A stretch of DNA of 64,000 nt from Massospora cicadina (lineage: Eukaryota > Entomophthoromycota > Entomophthoromycetes > Entomophthorales > Entomophthoraceae), in contig JAKSZP010006631.1 in NCBI GenBank assembly GCA_022478985.1, positions 179,362 to 243,361 of the forward strand, in the 5' to 3' direction. Position 1 is the first letter of the stretch. Every line of letters starts with the position of its first letter. The notes below the pieces were generated by a model. The model saw only the letters and a program-made list of their open reading frames with translations, made no database searches and had not been told where the DNA came from. The position numbers and the translations under genes were made by a program. Below, in pieces: positions 42,661 through 54,016 of the stretch.

Positions 42661-43875
42661 TACAAGAAGAAAATTTTGCGCAAATGCCACGAGAGCCCCA
42701 CAGATGATCAAAGTGCTAGATGGTCTTTGCCGTGACACTTTCTTGCACAATAGGGAACTATATAAGCGATTTGAAGACTTGACGTTGAGCTTCCCAAAAC
42801 CCTTCGCCAGGCCCGCAATTATCTTAGATGCCCATAGGACGGTAGGCTAAAGATGGTTGTGGAAGATGCTTGAGTTTTTGTGACCAAGTTACTATTAAAA
42901 GAGCATGCACTATAATGTGCGTGAGATGGTTGCTTGCTGTCATCAGTGTCAAAGGAAAAACCTTCCACAAGAAAACGACCTATCATCTGGTTAAGTCCCA
43001 TTTTGCGTGGCACATTATTTTCTTTAATGTGATGGCCCTCTGCCGATGATTGAAAATTTCTCCAAGTATATCCTTGTAGCCATAAATCATTTAACCAGGT
43101 GAGTGGAAGCAAGAACAATCTGGGACATAGGAGCTATAACTGTTGCTAAGTTCATTATGGAGTGCGTCATACAGATACATGGCTGTCTTCAGTTTATTCT
43201 CTCAGAAAATAGAACAAATTTCACGTCACATGTCCTTCCTAAGTTGAAAAAGTTGATGGCCATCCATGGGGTCTTAACTACCCCATACCACCATGAATCC
43301 AATGGAATGGTCAAACGGGTCAACAGTACCTTGATGAACATTCTCTGTAAATTTGTAAATGATCGGCCCACTGATGGAAGTACCCTTCTATCCAGCACTG
43401 TCTTCACATACAATACTAACTGTCACTAATTGACGGAGAAAAGTCCCTTTTAATTACTTTATGAAGACATCTGAATTTGCCGGCATTGCTTTATTCCTGT
43501 GTGGAGAATACTAGTGGAGTAGAGCTCAACGCTATTTAACTAACTTAATGGACACGCTTATAAAACTCTAAGCTGAAGCATATTCCACCAGTTTAGCTAT
43601 GAAGATTCAGGATCAGGAAGCCAACCAATGTAGATGCAGCATTCTCCCCCAGTTTGCTGTAGGAGATCCTGTCCTGTTCCACAAATAACACAGGTTTGGT
43701 TGAAGGAACAAGCTTGCCAACATATGAACTGGACCACTTGATATAATTGAGATGACTGTAATTGATGCCTACACCATCAAGGAACCTGCGTGTGGATGGA
43801 TTACAACTTAGTACACGCTATGTTACTGTAACTGTTTAAACAATGAGGGACTAATAACCCAGTCAAGGGGGGTAA
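42661..43875 (+). pseudogene. E6 integrase, catalytic residues lost
   Basis: The zinc domain end gives 'VREMVACCHQCQRKN' (CxxC, about 42920-42960). The core from about 43020 to 43440 reads 'IFFNVMALC', 'ILVAINHLTR', 'GAITVAKFIMECVIQIHGC', 'FILSENRTNFTSHVLPK' and 'PYHHESNGMVKRVNSTLMN'. The second Asp of the DDE triad (E8 has LTDNGTNF) is Glu and the Glu (E8 has MVEWVN) is Lys. The C-terminal region to the LTR includes 'FAVGDPVLFHK' near 43660. No chromodomain. The purine run AAGGGGGGTAA just before 43876 is the polypurine tract. Confidence 0.78.
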
Positions 43876-44250
43876 TGTATAGAAATTGGTATGACTGGCT
43901 GATAAGTTCTAATTAGTTTGGAAGATTGTATCTTAATTGCTGAACAGATTTTTTTGAACTTGGATAGTCAATTCACCAATTGGAATAAACTCTGCCAGAG
44001 TTCAATGATGAAGCGAAACAAGTTAAGTTCTGCCAAATTATTAGTAGCTAAGCAGAAGGGTCAGAATTACCCAAAGCGATGAAAATATGAGTGGGATGGG
44101 AACACAAAAAGGGGGTCATTCAACAAAGTGAGAATAAAGGAGAGCGAATAGTAGGAAGAAGCAAGTGCACACTGAAAAAGTCTGCTGGTTGTTTATATTA
44201 AATAAAGTACTGGTTGAGGCGATTGCCTCCTCTTATATAATTTATAAAAT

Positions 44251-44265
44251 TTAATTGGCAGACCA
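44251..44265. repeat. S1 target-site duplication, left copy
   Basis: TTAATTGGCAGACCA. The other copy at 44593-44607 is TTAATTGGCATACCA. The 5' LTR of E6 has a single copy, which is the empty site. Confidence 0.88.
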
Positions 44266-44274
44266 AAGGGGGTG

Positions 44275-44328
44275 TGGTATAGTGGGAGGGCGTCCCACTA
44301 TCACCCCTCATGTCGTGGGTTCTAATCC
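44275..44328 (+). promoter_or_regulatory. S1 internal Pol III promoter (A and B boxes)
   Basis: A box TGGTATAGTGGG (44275-44286) and B box GGTTCTAATCC (44318-44328). The B box fits GGTTCRANYCC except at one position. Confidence 0.75.
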
Positions 44329-44555
44329 TATCATGGCAAAAATGCATTCCAGTGCCAAGAGGATATCAATACATGTGGATTCGCACACCATGCCTCAGTC
44401 TGACCAAGCGAATCAGTGAAGCTTGATCATGTACTCCCGACCTATCAGAGCATGTGCAGGAAGGTTTTACCCCAGTACTTGAGTTTTTTCCTCAATTCCT
44501 ATATTATTGCTCCCTACTCCCTATACTCTCTATTGGTGCGGTATATTTTTCACAA

Positions 44556-44580
44556 GGTTGGCCCACCTCAAATAAAATAT
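44556..44580 (+). other. LINE-like 3' tail of S1
   Basis: GGTTGGCCCACCTC followed by AAATAAAATAT. Compare L2 at 49981-50008: GGTCGGCTTACCTCAGTT then AAATAAAATTT. Confidence 0.7.
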
Positions 44581-44592
44581 AAGAGGATTAAA

Positions 44593-44607
44593 TTAATTGG
44601 CATACCA
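44593..44607. repeat. S1 target-site duplication, right copy
   Basis: TTAATTGGCATACCA; one mismatch to 44251-44265. Confidence 0.88.
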
Positions 44608-44695
44608 ATGATCTTCATATTGTTTGCAGTTGCTCAGTGGGCTCAACCCTGTGTAACTCTTACGGTGTATCTTAAGTATATCACCAAATAAGACA

Positions 44696-44729
44696 CTGTA
44701 CCATGTAAAAGGTGATAGTATATTTTCAG
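44696..44729 (+). other. Relic K, piece 5 (tentative)
   Basis: The plus strand reads 'LYHVKGDSIF', which could be the 'LLYxKDRIYVP' segment just ahead of integrase in chromoviruses. It would fit with the integrase start at 50018, across L2. Confidence 0.35.
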
Positions 44730-44861
44730 GGCTTGCTTTTCTTTCCAACATGATAACATCAGTTACTATGATTCGATTTAAACAGAAGTTTTTGATAATC
44801 GCACAGGTGAGATGGGCAATTCAACAAATCCCAATTAAACTGGGCAAAAAACATATCAGGC

Positions 44862-45990
44862 ATGGACAAAGCGGTGCTTCAAAGGGCAAGAAACGCCCTG
44901 GAGGATGACCGTGAACTAATGCTTCCAAGAAACCATGAACTCAGACACCATCCAGGCTTGTGGAGGTTACCATGAAACAAAATCCATACATGGAAATCCA
45001 ATATGCACAACCCCTATTAAAGGTGCAGCATGGGCTCTGACTTTATCTAGGGGTCAAATCCTCAACTATGTGGGAGAAAGTGGGCGAGTCACAGGCCTCC
45101 CTTTTTCCCATGCGGTGTATGTTAATTTCATACCATCCACCGTGACTGAAATGATATGGGCTTTTAAAACCAAAATAAGAAACAGCCACCGCCGCAAAAG
45201 CTTACATCAAAAAAGCCCTCCCTGAGGGCAAAAAAATTGTGCGCACCACATACACTAGATGGAACAAAGTGAAAACTTTGTTCATCTCCTTTGACTCGCT
45301 CCCTACCAACCTTCCCTGCAAACTAATTGAGGAGGAGCTCAGAATTGGACTCCAAATCTACAGAGAAATTAAGCAACTCGTTAAAGCAATTCCACCTGAT
45401 GCTGAACTTGTACACAGGAAAGGCAATCGCCATAATCAACCCAGTCCCCAATGTGACTGCAGATCTCACAAAAATTCCACGCACAACGTTGCTTCACCTC
45501 CTGATGGGGGAGTGTCAAAGTCATTCCAAGTCACACTGGAATGTGCACTGCCTATCTGAAACCACTGCACCACATTAGGGCACAAGGAAAATGGATGCCC
45601 CATGAAGGATGGCATCTTAGCCCCAAAATTCTATGATGAGTCCATGGACAAAAATGCAGAAACCTTCAGCAACATAATTGATTTCAACCACGCCTTCCTA
45701 TGGGAGTCTATAAGGACTACTAAACATAGATTAAGTATCACCCAAACTACGTAACCAGGTACAGAAGGCCTGCAAGTGGGCAGCGGCCAAGGCTGCATCA
45801 CTAGTGGCCTCCTCCACTGACCCCAGTCAAAATGTAGAAAGACAGAGGAAATCAACTGAGCCAACCAATCCTAACAAAGTCCAAGCTGAGGAGGCCATGG
45901 AGGAAATCTAACGTGACACCCAATCATAGCAGAATGCCTAAGCTTGGAAAATATCTAGAAATTTTGACTGAATCCTAATGTGGTATCAAT
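44862..45990 (+). pseudogene. L2 ORF1 with degraded zinc knuckle
   Basis: The likely start is ATG at 44862 (MDKAVLQRARNALEDD); L1 has the corresponding 'QKRPGESGG' region. Several frames are needed. 'YTGKAIAIINPVPNVTADLT' matches L1's 'CTGKAIAVLTPTEEIVRDLT'. The knuckle at about 45552-45601 reads NHCTTLGHKENGC, with the first Cys codon turned to TGA in the same frame. It is followed by PMKDGI as in other copies. The protein would bind element RNA. At least six stops. Confidence 0.75.
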
Positions 45991-46299
45991 CAAGCAAACT
46001 TACCAGAACAATTTAGCTTCACTATGGGCGATTTTGCGGGGACAAAATCTTCAAAGTAAAACCCCAAAACCACAGAATCCAATAAGTGCACTGCACCAAA
46101 TTACAAAAAGCCATGAGCGGATAAACTAACGCAAACCCTAAAAAATGAAAAACCTGCGCAATCTTGACACAAGGTAAGGAATTAGACAGCAACTCAGAGT
46201 GTACTGGCACTATGACATAGAGCAAGCTCAAGACAATGAACGGTGGAATAGGGATTGATGGCCCTCCCATATGCTCCTGAGGCGCCGTGGGCACATCAG

Positions 46300-49200
46300 T
46301 GTCAATAGGGATGCTAAACATTGCGGGAGCCAGGGCTCAAGCATCCTAAGACTAAAATCTGGACTTCCTGCAAAAACCCTGTATACATCTTGACCAAACT
46401 AATAAACTCATTGTCTACAGAGGGAAGAGTGATCCCTGGTCATCCAGGGTCTCACAATCCCAATTGGTATGACGTCCCAATGTGTGGTGGTTGTCTGAAA
46501 TAACAAAAAATTAAAATCACCAACTCTTCATATCTGCATGGGTGCGTCCTGGTAGCAACAATTTCAAACCAAGAGGACACAATTTCGATAGCATGCATCT
46601 ATGAGCCATGCACTGCAGCTGAGAGGAATAGTTTTTGTGAAACCATCCCAACACTCACCCTTTCACCAGATACCATCCTGTTGGGCGACTATAACTGCTG
46701 GGATAACCCCAACATGGACTAATTGCCTTACCCCAGGGATATTTATTAGGGCCCATCAAGTTCCATGCAATGAAGGCATCCCATAGCCTAAAAAGATAAT
46801 CTCCCCCTGGGTCACCACTACTTCCTCTCATGACCCACCCCAACATATGCAAGGGAACGCTCTATTAATGATCTTCATTGACTACATCTTTGCACTAAAA
46901 ACCACTATTCAAAAATCTACAACTTTGCAACAAAATTATCAATTTCTCTGATCAACGACTTATTTTGGTGCATCTCTCATCAACCCAAACTCCCACACAG
47001 GCGTATCCCTGGAGGAAGTAACACCTGGATAACATAAGATTTCCTGAAAGATTTCTCTGGGTCGAACATGAGAGCATGAACCCAGAATTTGTAACCCCGT
47101 TTATATTGGATCCCATCAAAACATGGACAAATTTCAAAACTGAAAAAATAAATAAAACTCGCCATCTCACCTCACATAAATTACACCGCAGACAAAACCA
47201 CAATTAGAAGCATTTTTGAAGAGCTGGACCACCTTGATTTTAACACCCCAAAGTCAGGATAAAGCCCCAACTGGAGGAGCAAATGGGCGGAAATATCCGC
47301 CCGCCTAAATGCCCACATCTTTGAACACCAGCATAGAATCAAAGTGTCAAGAAAAGGTAAATTAATAAAAGAAGGAAAAACCTGATTGAATATTTCTTCT
47401 GCCAATTACACTCCCTGCAGCAACCAGACCACATGCACACAGGTCTGAAAAGATGACGGCACTGTGGCAATTGATCAAGCGGAGGTCAATGCAGAAGTTT
47501 ACCATTACTACACAGAACTATATTATGACACCCCAACTGACCCCCAAAAAATAAAAGATTTTATACACAGTGCCATAATACAATGCGCACCACTATAATA
47601 TAACCTCCTAAACCTAATAACGCAGTAGGTGCTCTAGACACAGTCCACGGCGCATCACACAGGAAATGCCCAGGCCTGATGGGATACCCTACGAATTTTA
47701 CAAAAATACTTTAAGAAAATCGCTCCCCACCTCTTAGCATCAATGAAGCAGTGCCTGCTGAAGACACGCCTCCTACCTGTTGGCCAGGACTCCTATGACA
47801 TAACCCTGTTTAAGAAGGGCGACAGACTGGACCTGGCCAACTGGCGCCCAATTGCACTCTCTAACACTGATACAAAAATATTTACAGAATTTTAGCAATC
47901 AGATTAGACACAATTGTCTCCAGATTCGTGTCACCCAGTCAGTTTGGGTTCATACCAGGGCGCTCAATCTAAACCAATATACACTCCGTCGCCAACATAT
48001 GTCAGTCCAAAGCAAATGGATCCCTGAAATCTCTAGACCAGGAGAAGGCATACAGCTCCGTTAGCTGTCCATACCTGAAGGAATGCCTAAGCGCCTCTAA
48101 ACTCCCACCCAGGTTCATAAACTGGGCTATGATCCTTACAGAACTCGCATCCATGGCTGTATGCAGCCCTGGCTTTCTAACTAACAGGATCAAAATACAT
48201 AGAGGGCTCAAACAAAGGGACCCCCTAGCCCACTGCTGTATAACTTCAGCTTTAAATTCACTACTCTGCGTCACTGATTCACGCCTAATGGGATTAACTG
48301 CACAAGGCCAGCCACCATTCAAGATACTAGCCTTTGCAAATGACTGCGTGACAGGTATAGCTAACAACAAAGATGCTCAACAGCTGGAACGCACCCCATA
48401 GGAATATTCCATTGTGAGCACCATGTTTCTCAACAAAAGAAAAACAGAAATAATCCTCCTGGGCAATTATAATAACAAACTGGGCCACAACACCCAAACC
48501 TCACAGCATTCCACAAAGGAACAACCTAATCATCCTACCCTTTGCATCATTTCCTACAACCAACCCTGTCCGCCACCTTGGGATATGGCTTGAAACAGGG
48601 GTTATGCCACTGAGACAATTGAGAACAATCTAGTAAAGCGGGTAATCAATAGCGTCATCTCCCTAAGTAAAATCACAGGACTAATGGGGCGAGTAACAGT
48701 TTCCAACTCACTTATCCTCCTAATGCTGTGGTTCTCTGCACATTCAATTTTCTTCTAGCCCACATTAATATCCTCAATCCGCGCACTTATCCAGTGATAA
48801 TTGTGACCTGGATCTTGGCTACCTGTATGGGTGGAAACACTCTTTGGCCCACGCTCCAGTGGAGTCATGAGCTTAATAGACTTTGAGGTCCATACAACCG
48901 TATACTGGGCACCTGGATAAAGGAAGTCCTAGCCCCAGACCTCCCACAAAAACACTGTTCTAGAGCGGCGAGGGACAACTTTGCATAGGCGCTCAAGATA
49001 TCCAATCAACACAACCCGTCTAGCCTGCTCACATACCTTGAAAACTGCCCCAACGCAGTGGGACCACATGGAGCCCCCCCACTTTATTTGCTTTCTTTAC
49101 ACATTCAGCACATGGGGTGGACTGTCACTATCACAGGCAATAGTCAGGGAAGGGGAAGGACCAGAGATCACTTCGCGCTAAGGAAACCAGAGGACCACCA

Positions 49201-49850
49201 CCAGAGGGACACACACGATGTGACCCCATTCATCGTGAAAATTATCTACCTCGATGCTATATACATCCCATATGATCTCACAACACAGAAGTTAATATGG
49301 AGGCTAACGCATCATCCACTCCTCCAGCCAAGCGAAAGAACTAACACCTAGCGTTGCCTAAGAAGAACCTACAGAACAGCAGATCTCACCAACTCCCTTC
49401 ATGCAACGTGCGCAGTATGTGGAAGGGATGGCACCTTTCACAACCGCCTAGGAGCATGCCCCCCATCTAGAGCCATATAGAGGAAAGTAGTATGTCTGTT
49501 AAGAACCCAAAATGGCCAAGAGCTGCTAATCTCCAGAAGCCTCCTCGCACTTCAACTTGAATCCCTGATACCACCCACACTCCACTCCCTGATAGTCGTC
49601 ATTGCAATGTGGACAATCTACATCATAGCACTGGATGCCTTCAAATTAACCGTGCCAATCATCCATGGGTCAATCAGCAAATTTCACCTACACCTACTGG
49701 AATACTTTCAAGCCTGGCTTTACGGTTACATGAGGCCAAAACAACAACAACTTTTGAATCATGATTCCCAATCTGGTTTCTGTGTATGGACCCCTTCCTC
49801 TTCACTTGCTTCATAATAGGTAAACCCCTTCAGAGTAAGGCATTCAACTC
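46300..49850 (+). pseudogene. L2 ORF2: endonuclease and RT, active site FAND
   Basis: Endonuclease start 'GMLNIAGA' (about 46308), 'TILLGDYNCWDNPNM' (about 46670-46720). RT from about 47640: 'KCPGPDGIPYEFYK', 'LFKKGDRLDLANWRPIALSNTD', 'SQFGFIPGRSI', 'FINWAMILTELASMAVCSPGFL', 'GLKQRDPLAHCC', and the catalytic loop at 48333-48344 reading FAND where L1 has FEDD, so the first Asp is Asn. The C-terminus shows CAVCGRDGTFHNRLGAC at about 49409-49460 and ends near 49850. Stops and frameshifts are many. Minus-strand open frames over 46955-47400 are shadows. Confidence 0.82.
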
Positions 49851-49965
49851 CCCTATACCTGGAAGTACCAGCTGGCAACAGGGGTATCTCGTCTACTCTG
49901 GTGTGCCTAAACCTTGCTAATCTTTTACTATACTTCACCTCTCCCTATCCCATTACATATATTGG

Positions 49966-50008
49966 ATTCGTCCATCCCCTGGTCGGCTTACCTCAGTTAA
50001 ATAAAATT
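49966..50008 (+). other. LINE-type 3' tail of L2
   Basis: GTCCATCCCCTGGTCGGC, TTACCTCAGTT, AAATAAAATTT. It matches L1 and L3 with a few transitions. Confidence 0.78.
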
Positions 50009-50017
50009 TAATTTCAG

Positions 50018-51055
50018 TTCTTATGAGTTCCCACTGGATCTTCTTGCTTGGAGATAGTCAAGAAGCATCATGATAGATAACTGTGAGTCACTTGGAAAAG
50101 CAAAAACCCTGGAGCTTATCCGCCATATGTATAACTGGAAAAGAGTTTCAGAACACATGGCTCTATACCAAGGAGTGCTTTGTGTGCAACAGAATGAAAA
50201 GTAGAGTCAGTCCCTTAGTGGTTTTTTAGTACCAGTACAGAAAGCAAAAGGGCCCTGATATACAATTTTAGTTAATTTTACAGTGGAGTTACTTTTCCTA
50301 TTTGATATGGCAATACTATGGTAGTTGTTACCTGTTTGCCAAATTTTCACACAAAATTCCATTAACGCCACAGTTATGGTGGCTCATATGGCTATGCTAC
50401 TCATGTTCCAAATATCTTTCAATGTCGGGCAAAAGTAAACTGTCAGAGATTTAGGGCTTCAGTTTATGTCCATAATCAGGTAGGAGCTGTGCAAGATGCA
50501 GTAAACTCCCCTCTGGCACTGACTACCTTCCAGCCAAAATCAGAAAAGCAGATAGAACGATTCTACCAATGTTTAAAACAATTCCTTGAGTGCTATACTG
50601 CGGCTGATCGCTTGAATTGGGCTTTGAACCTACCCCTGGCCCAATACAGTCATACAAAGCTTAACATTCTTTTATTGTGTTCTCCTTTTTCTTAAAAATG
50701 TGGGGTTATACCCTTCTTTTAAACATGAATCTCAATTGTGGGTCCAAGGTGGAAGCTGTGATGGACTTTTCAAGTTCAATAAAAAGTACACCTAGTTAAA
50801 TACTAATTCATATGCTGCCATAAAGACTTACAAGTATAATGCTAATGGGAAGAGAAGATAGTCCTGGGTATAAGATGGGATATATTATGGTTCTCAATGC
50901 TAGGAATATTTCAATAAAGCAGCCCAGAAAAAAAACTGGGACAAAAGAGGATAGGACTCTATTATATTGTTATAAAAGTGTCATGCCTCCTACCAGTCGG
51001 ATCTTCCACCTAAGTTTCAAATCTCAACCATATTTCAAGAAAGTAAGTTTACATG
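50018..51055 (+). pseudogene. Relic K, piece 6: integrase
   Basis: From about 50090: 'GKAKTLELIRHMYNWKRVSEHM' and 'GVLCVQQNEK' (zinc domain; one Cys lost). The core is eroded, but 50489-50695 reads 'PKSEKQIERFYQCLKQFLECY', with the catalytic Glu of the 'PQTDGQTERxNQ' block, then 'LNWALNLPLAQYSHTK'. The C-terminal part at 50870-51050 shows 'MVLNARNISIKQPRKKTG' and 'MPPTSRIFHLSF', matching the chromovirus 'VWLSxKNIxTKRPSKKLD...PxSxxxHPVFHVS' signature. E7 cuts it at 51056, so a chromodomain could lie outside the window. Integrase would follow RNase H of piece 2. Confidence 0.75.
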
Positions 51056-51603
51056 TGTCAGGATTCCTACCCAAACGAAAGATTTAGATGCGTCATATGA
51101 TAGGAATAATCATTATCTGACCAAAAAGCCCTTATCTGTTGGGGATAATTACCAATGAAAGTCAACAATTATCAAAGTTGTAGATCAACCTCAAATGACA
51201 CAGTCAATCATGCTCCTTCAGAGCTACCCAACGTCAGAATTCAAACATGGGCTATGATATGAGCACAAGCAATTAAACCGAGATAAATGGCTTCAACTGA
51301 ATCCCCAATTCGATTATTTTAGATTTATGCTTGGACTGTTTAGATTTTTTTCCAAGACACCTCCCTAATTACCCTTATATAGCTGGTATTGAGATAATAA
51401 ATTTTATGCTTTTTCTCCTTTTTGCAATATTTAGTAAAAATTGTATATAAATAAAATTTTCATTACCAGACTTGATTTCTGAATCAATAATCTTCTCGAC
51501 CTTGAGAAGCAACCAAGGTAAGTATCCAACTACCTCTGGCTTTGGGTAAACTGGCCAACAAACAAAAAATGGATCCATGGTATCAACCCATAATCCCAAT
51601 AAA
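51056..51603 (+). repeat. E7 5' LTR (about 545 bp)
   Basis: It starts TGTCAGGATTCCTACCC and aligns with 63639-64000 (TGTCAGGATTTCTACCTG), including CAATTTTAGATT-type and CTTATATAGCTG tracts near 51320-51385. Its exact end is not clear: AATCCCAATAAAAA precedes the primer site at 51606. Confidence 0.83.
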
Positions 51604-51605
51604 AA

Positions 51606-51623
51606 TGGTGCTCCCTGCGGTTG
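51606..51623 (+). promoter_or_regulatory. E7 primer-binding site
   Basis: TGGTGCTCCCTGCGGTTG. It shares TGGTGCTC with E1, E6 and E8 and then diverges. Confidence 0.65.
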
Positions 51624-51689
51624 CACCCTGAGTTCGTGGCAACAAATTATAAAAATAAACAACAAAAGCAAATATGGATAGTAACGTTA

Positions 51690-53760
51690 TGTTTCAGAAA
51701 ACTCCTCAGATCATGAAGCCACCCATATCAGTGACTGGGCAATAAACATGAGTGTCATTGATACCATGACCAACTGCAATATTCTCTTTCCCCCTTTTAG
51801 GGAAGTGACCCTCCATGCTCCATCTGTTGGACAATACAGCTTACAACAATCAGACTTCGCTGAAGCTCTTCAGCTCCTCTTATCTGGGGCTAAATACCTG
51901 GGGGCTGAGCCAATAGATGAGGAGCTCTTGCTGTGCCAGCCCCTATAATGATATTAGTTCATAGTTCTTTGCTTGATATAAAGCAACTTGGAGCTGGATT
52001 TATGGAATGCTATCTGCATCACTTGTCTATCCCACTTAATACCATTTAACTCAAGTAGCGTGGTTTCATCATCAAGAAGTACTTCGCCACTTGCAGCTAT
52101 CAGAGACCATACACTCACATCTCCTCCAACTCTATCAATCTGCCTCTCAGTTTAGCAATGAAACTGAACTTTTATTGTGGAAAATTGGCAGTTTATTAAT
52201 GAAATAAAAGATGTGCTCACCTTCTTGGATCAAGGATTCATGAGTTTAGTTTGGATGGAACTCACAACTCGTTTTAGTCAACTAGAGCTTGTTATCTATA
52301 ATTAAGTCATAGATAATACCCGCAAAGTATGCACCAAGTTTGATAACTTTATCACCTCTATCGAAGAACACCTCCAAACCTTGGAGGAAATGATCTACGA
52401 ATTTAGGGAAGGCCAGAATATCTTTATAGCTCCAAGCTTCAATAAGGACTGGTGAGCGTAATCCTCCCAGTTATGCTGAACATGAAGGTGAACGAGGACC
52501 CCTGGTCATGATGGACAGGATCATAATTTGGACCCCCTGGTTGTAATGAACAAGATTGAAGAAGGAGACCCCCTGAGCCTAGAGGTCCTTCAGACCCAGT
52601 GGTGACCTCAGAATTCCTGATGAACGACTCCAGGCATTTGTCCAACAAATAAAAAATCTTGATGTCCAATTAGGACGCGTTACCCAAGGTGACAAACTTA
52701 CTCAGGATGGAGTTCCCCTCTCTCCAGAAGTTTCCTTACCTGTTCATCATGAACACCTCAGGACCTTGGAACCTCTACCTGCTTTTGTACATGGATTGGA
52801 GCAAAGAGTGCTCACCACCAGATAACAGCAACTCAACCTCCAAGCCGCCAAAACACTTTAAATGAAGTATGCCAATTAAACCAATTCATCATCGCAAAAT
52901 TGGCTCTCAGTGCTGCTCACGAATGAGTAGAAATAATAGTTGATGATCTTAATGATTTTCAATGAGACAAGTAGATGCGCTTCAACCTCAAGCATATTCC
53001 CAAGATATCGCCTATTCATTAGGTGAAAGTGCGTCCCCATACTAATTCATATCATACGTCTTCTAATACCCCCACAAGTGGTCCATTTATACCTTTTTCT
53101 AAAATAAAATATGTCCCAGGGAGGGAAGTATTTTCTATTCCTTATATTGCTATGAAAGCTCTATGGAGGAAGCAACTGACCATCAACAGCTTAAACACTT
53201 GACTAACTATCTTACCCATATGGCTCAAGACATTATGTTCCCAATCTGATGCATTGCCATAATTGGACTGATGCCAAGGCTGCCATGCTTTGGGAATTTG
53301 GGAATGACTTAACTTTAACCAACCAAAAACAGATATTTATGGGTATCAGCCTTAATTGAGGGGAAACTATCAGAGTCTTTTCGCCCACCAATCTTATCTT
53401 GTAGAACCAACTCTGGTTTCATTAATAGTCTTACTTTGGACGATGCCATCACCGCTGCATTTTTGGAGTTTAAAAATATGCCTAATATCTTACTTTATCT
53501 AAAAACGGTGAAGTCTAACTTAACGTCCCTCATCCATATTTTAAAGTTTAATATCGTAAATTCAAGCTGAGCTGCATAAACCCGTTGGTCCACCTCGTTT
53601 AACACCAATAATCCCCAGTCCCAAGTATTGCTGTTACACTCCCTGATTCTCCTACACCTGAGATATACTGTACTCATTGCAGAAGAATAACCACACGGTA
53701 GCTGACTGCCGCATCCTTCAAAGTAAGTTGGCAAAAGATCAGTCAGTATAGGTCAAGAGG
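51690..53760 (+). pseudogene. E7 gag with CCHC knuckle
   Basis: The first open part at 51748-51948 ('MTNCNILFPPFREVTLHAPS', 'ALQLLLSGAKYLGAEP') has no known domain. Between 52170 and 53500 the frame is broken; a capsid-like helix stretch ('ITAAFLEFKNMPNILL') is near 53450. At 53669-53709 lies CTHCRR, a one-base shift, then HTVADC, a C-x2-C-x4-H-x4-C knuckle. Gag packages RNA. Antisense open frames here are rejected. Confidence 0.65.
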
Positions 53761-54016
53761 CTCCCTATGCTGTCGGAAAACAAGTGCCTTAAGACCCTTG
53801 TTCTAGTTCTATCTGGATCCCCAGTACTTCCGTTTGTTTTGTGTTAGCTGCCTCGTCAGAAGTTAAAGTCCCTCTGTCTATTTTAGAAAAGAAAATCTCC
53901 AGCTTTATTACTTTTATGTTGGTCAGTTACCCAAAAATAATTTGGTGGTAAGCTCTTCTATATAAAAAACCAAACTTTGTTAGATAAAACTTTGAACGCA
54001 TTATACAACCTCAAGC

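Larger units (their letters stand above)
44266..44592 (+). mobile_element. S1: tRNA-derived SINE (about 327 bp) in the 3' LTR of E6
   Basis: The head reads GGGGGTGTGGTATAGTGGG, with an A-box-like TGGTATAGTGGG at 44275-44286 and a B-box-like GGTTCTAATCC at 44318-44328, spaced as in a tRNA gene's internal RNA polymerase III promoter. A body without coding potential follows, then a tail GGTTGGCCCACCTC, AAATAAAATAT (44556-44580) that resembles the LINE tails here. It is flanked by a 15-bp duplication with one mismatch, and the empty site survives in the 5' LTR. It is not a tRNA gene: the acceptor stem and CCA-side pairing do not close. Confidence 0.85.
38358..44695 (+). mobile_element. E6: gypsy element with dUTPase-like block
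   Basis: LTRs at 38358-38835 (478 bp) and 43876-44695 (820 bp; 478 plus SINE S1). The primer site is TGGTGCTCACTATAGGG at 38837. The interior on the plus strand holds gag, a probable protease, a dUTPase-like block, RT, RNase H and integrase. The target duplication is unclear (GGGTA left, CTGTA right). Gag and the block before RT match E8 closely, so E6 and E8 form one family, though their LTRs differ. Many stops; integrase catalytic residues are lost. Confidence 0.85.
43876..44695 (+). repeat. E6 3' LTR, interrupted by SINE S1
   Basis: It begins TGTATAGAAATTGGTATGAC and ends ACCAAATAAGACA. It aligns with the 5' copy except for the extra 44266-44607. Confidence 0.85.
44730..50008 (+). mobile_element. 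L2: second full-length LINE (about 5.28 kb)
   Basis: Same plan as L1: leader with CTTTTCTTT near the start, ORF1 with a damaged zinc knuckle, ORF2 with endonuclease, RT and C-terminal Cys/His motif, and the shared 3' tail. More decayed than L1. The target duplication is weak (ATATTTTCAG near 44720-44729, TTAATTTCAG at 50008-50017), so the 5' limit is approximate. Relic K integrase begins right after. Confidence 0.85.

Noticed and set aside
44268..44340. Possible tRNA gene
   Set aside because: A and B boxes are present, but the acceptor stem does not close, the segment is inside a unit with target duplications, and it is absent from the partner LTR. It is a SINE head.
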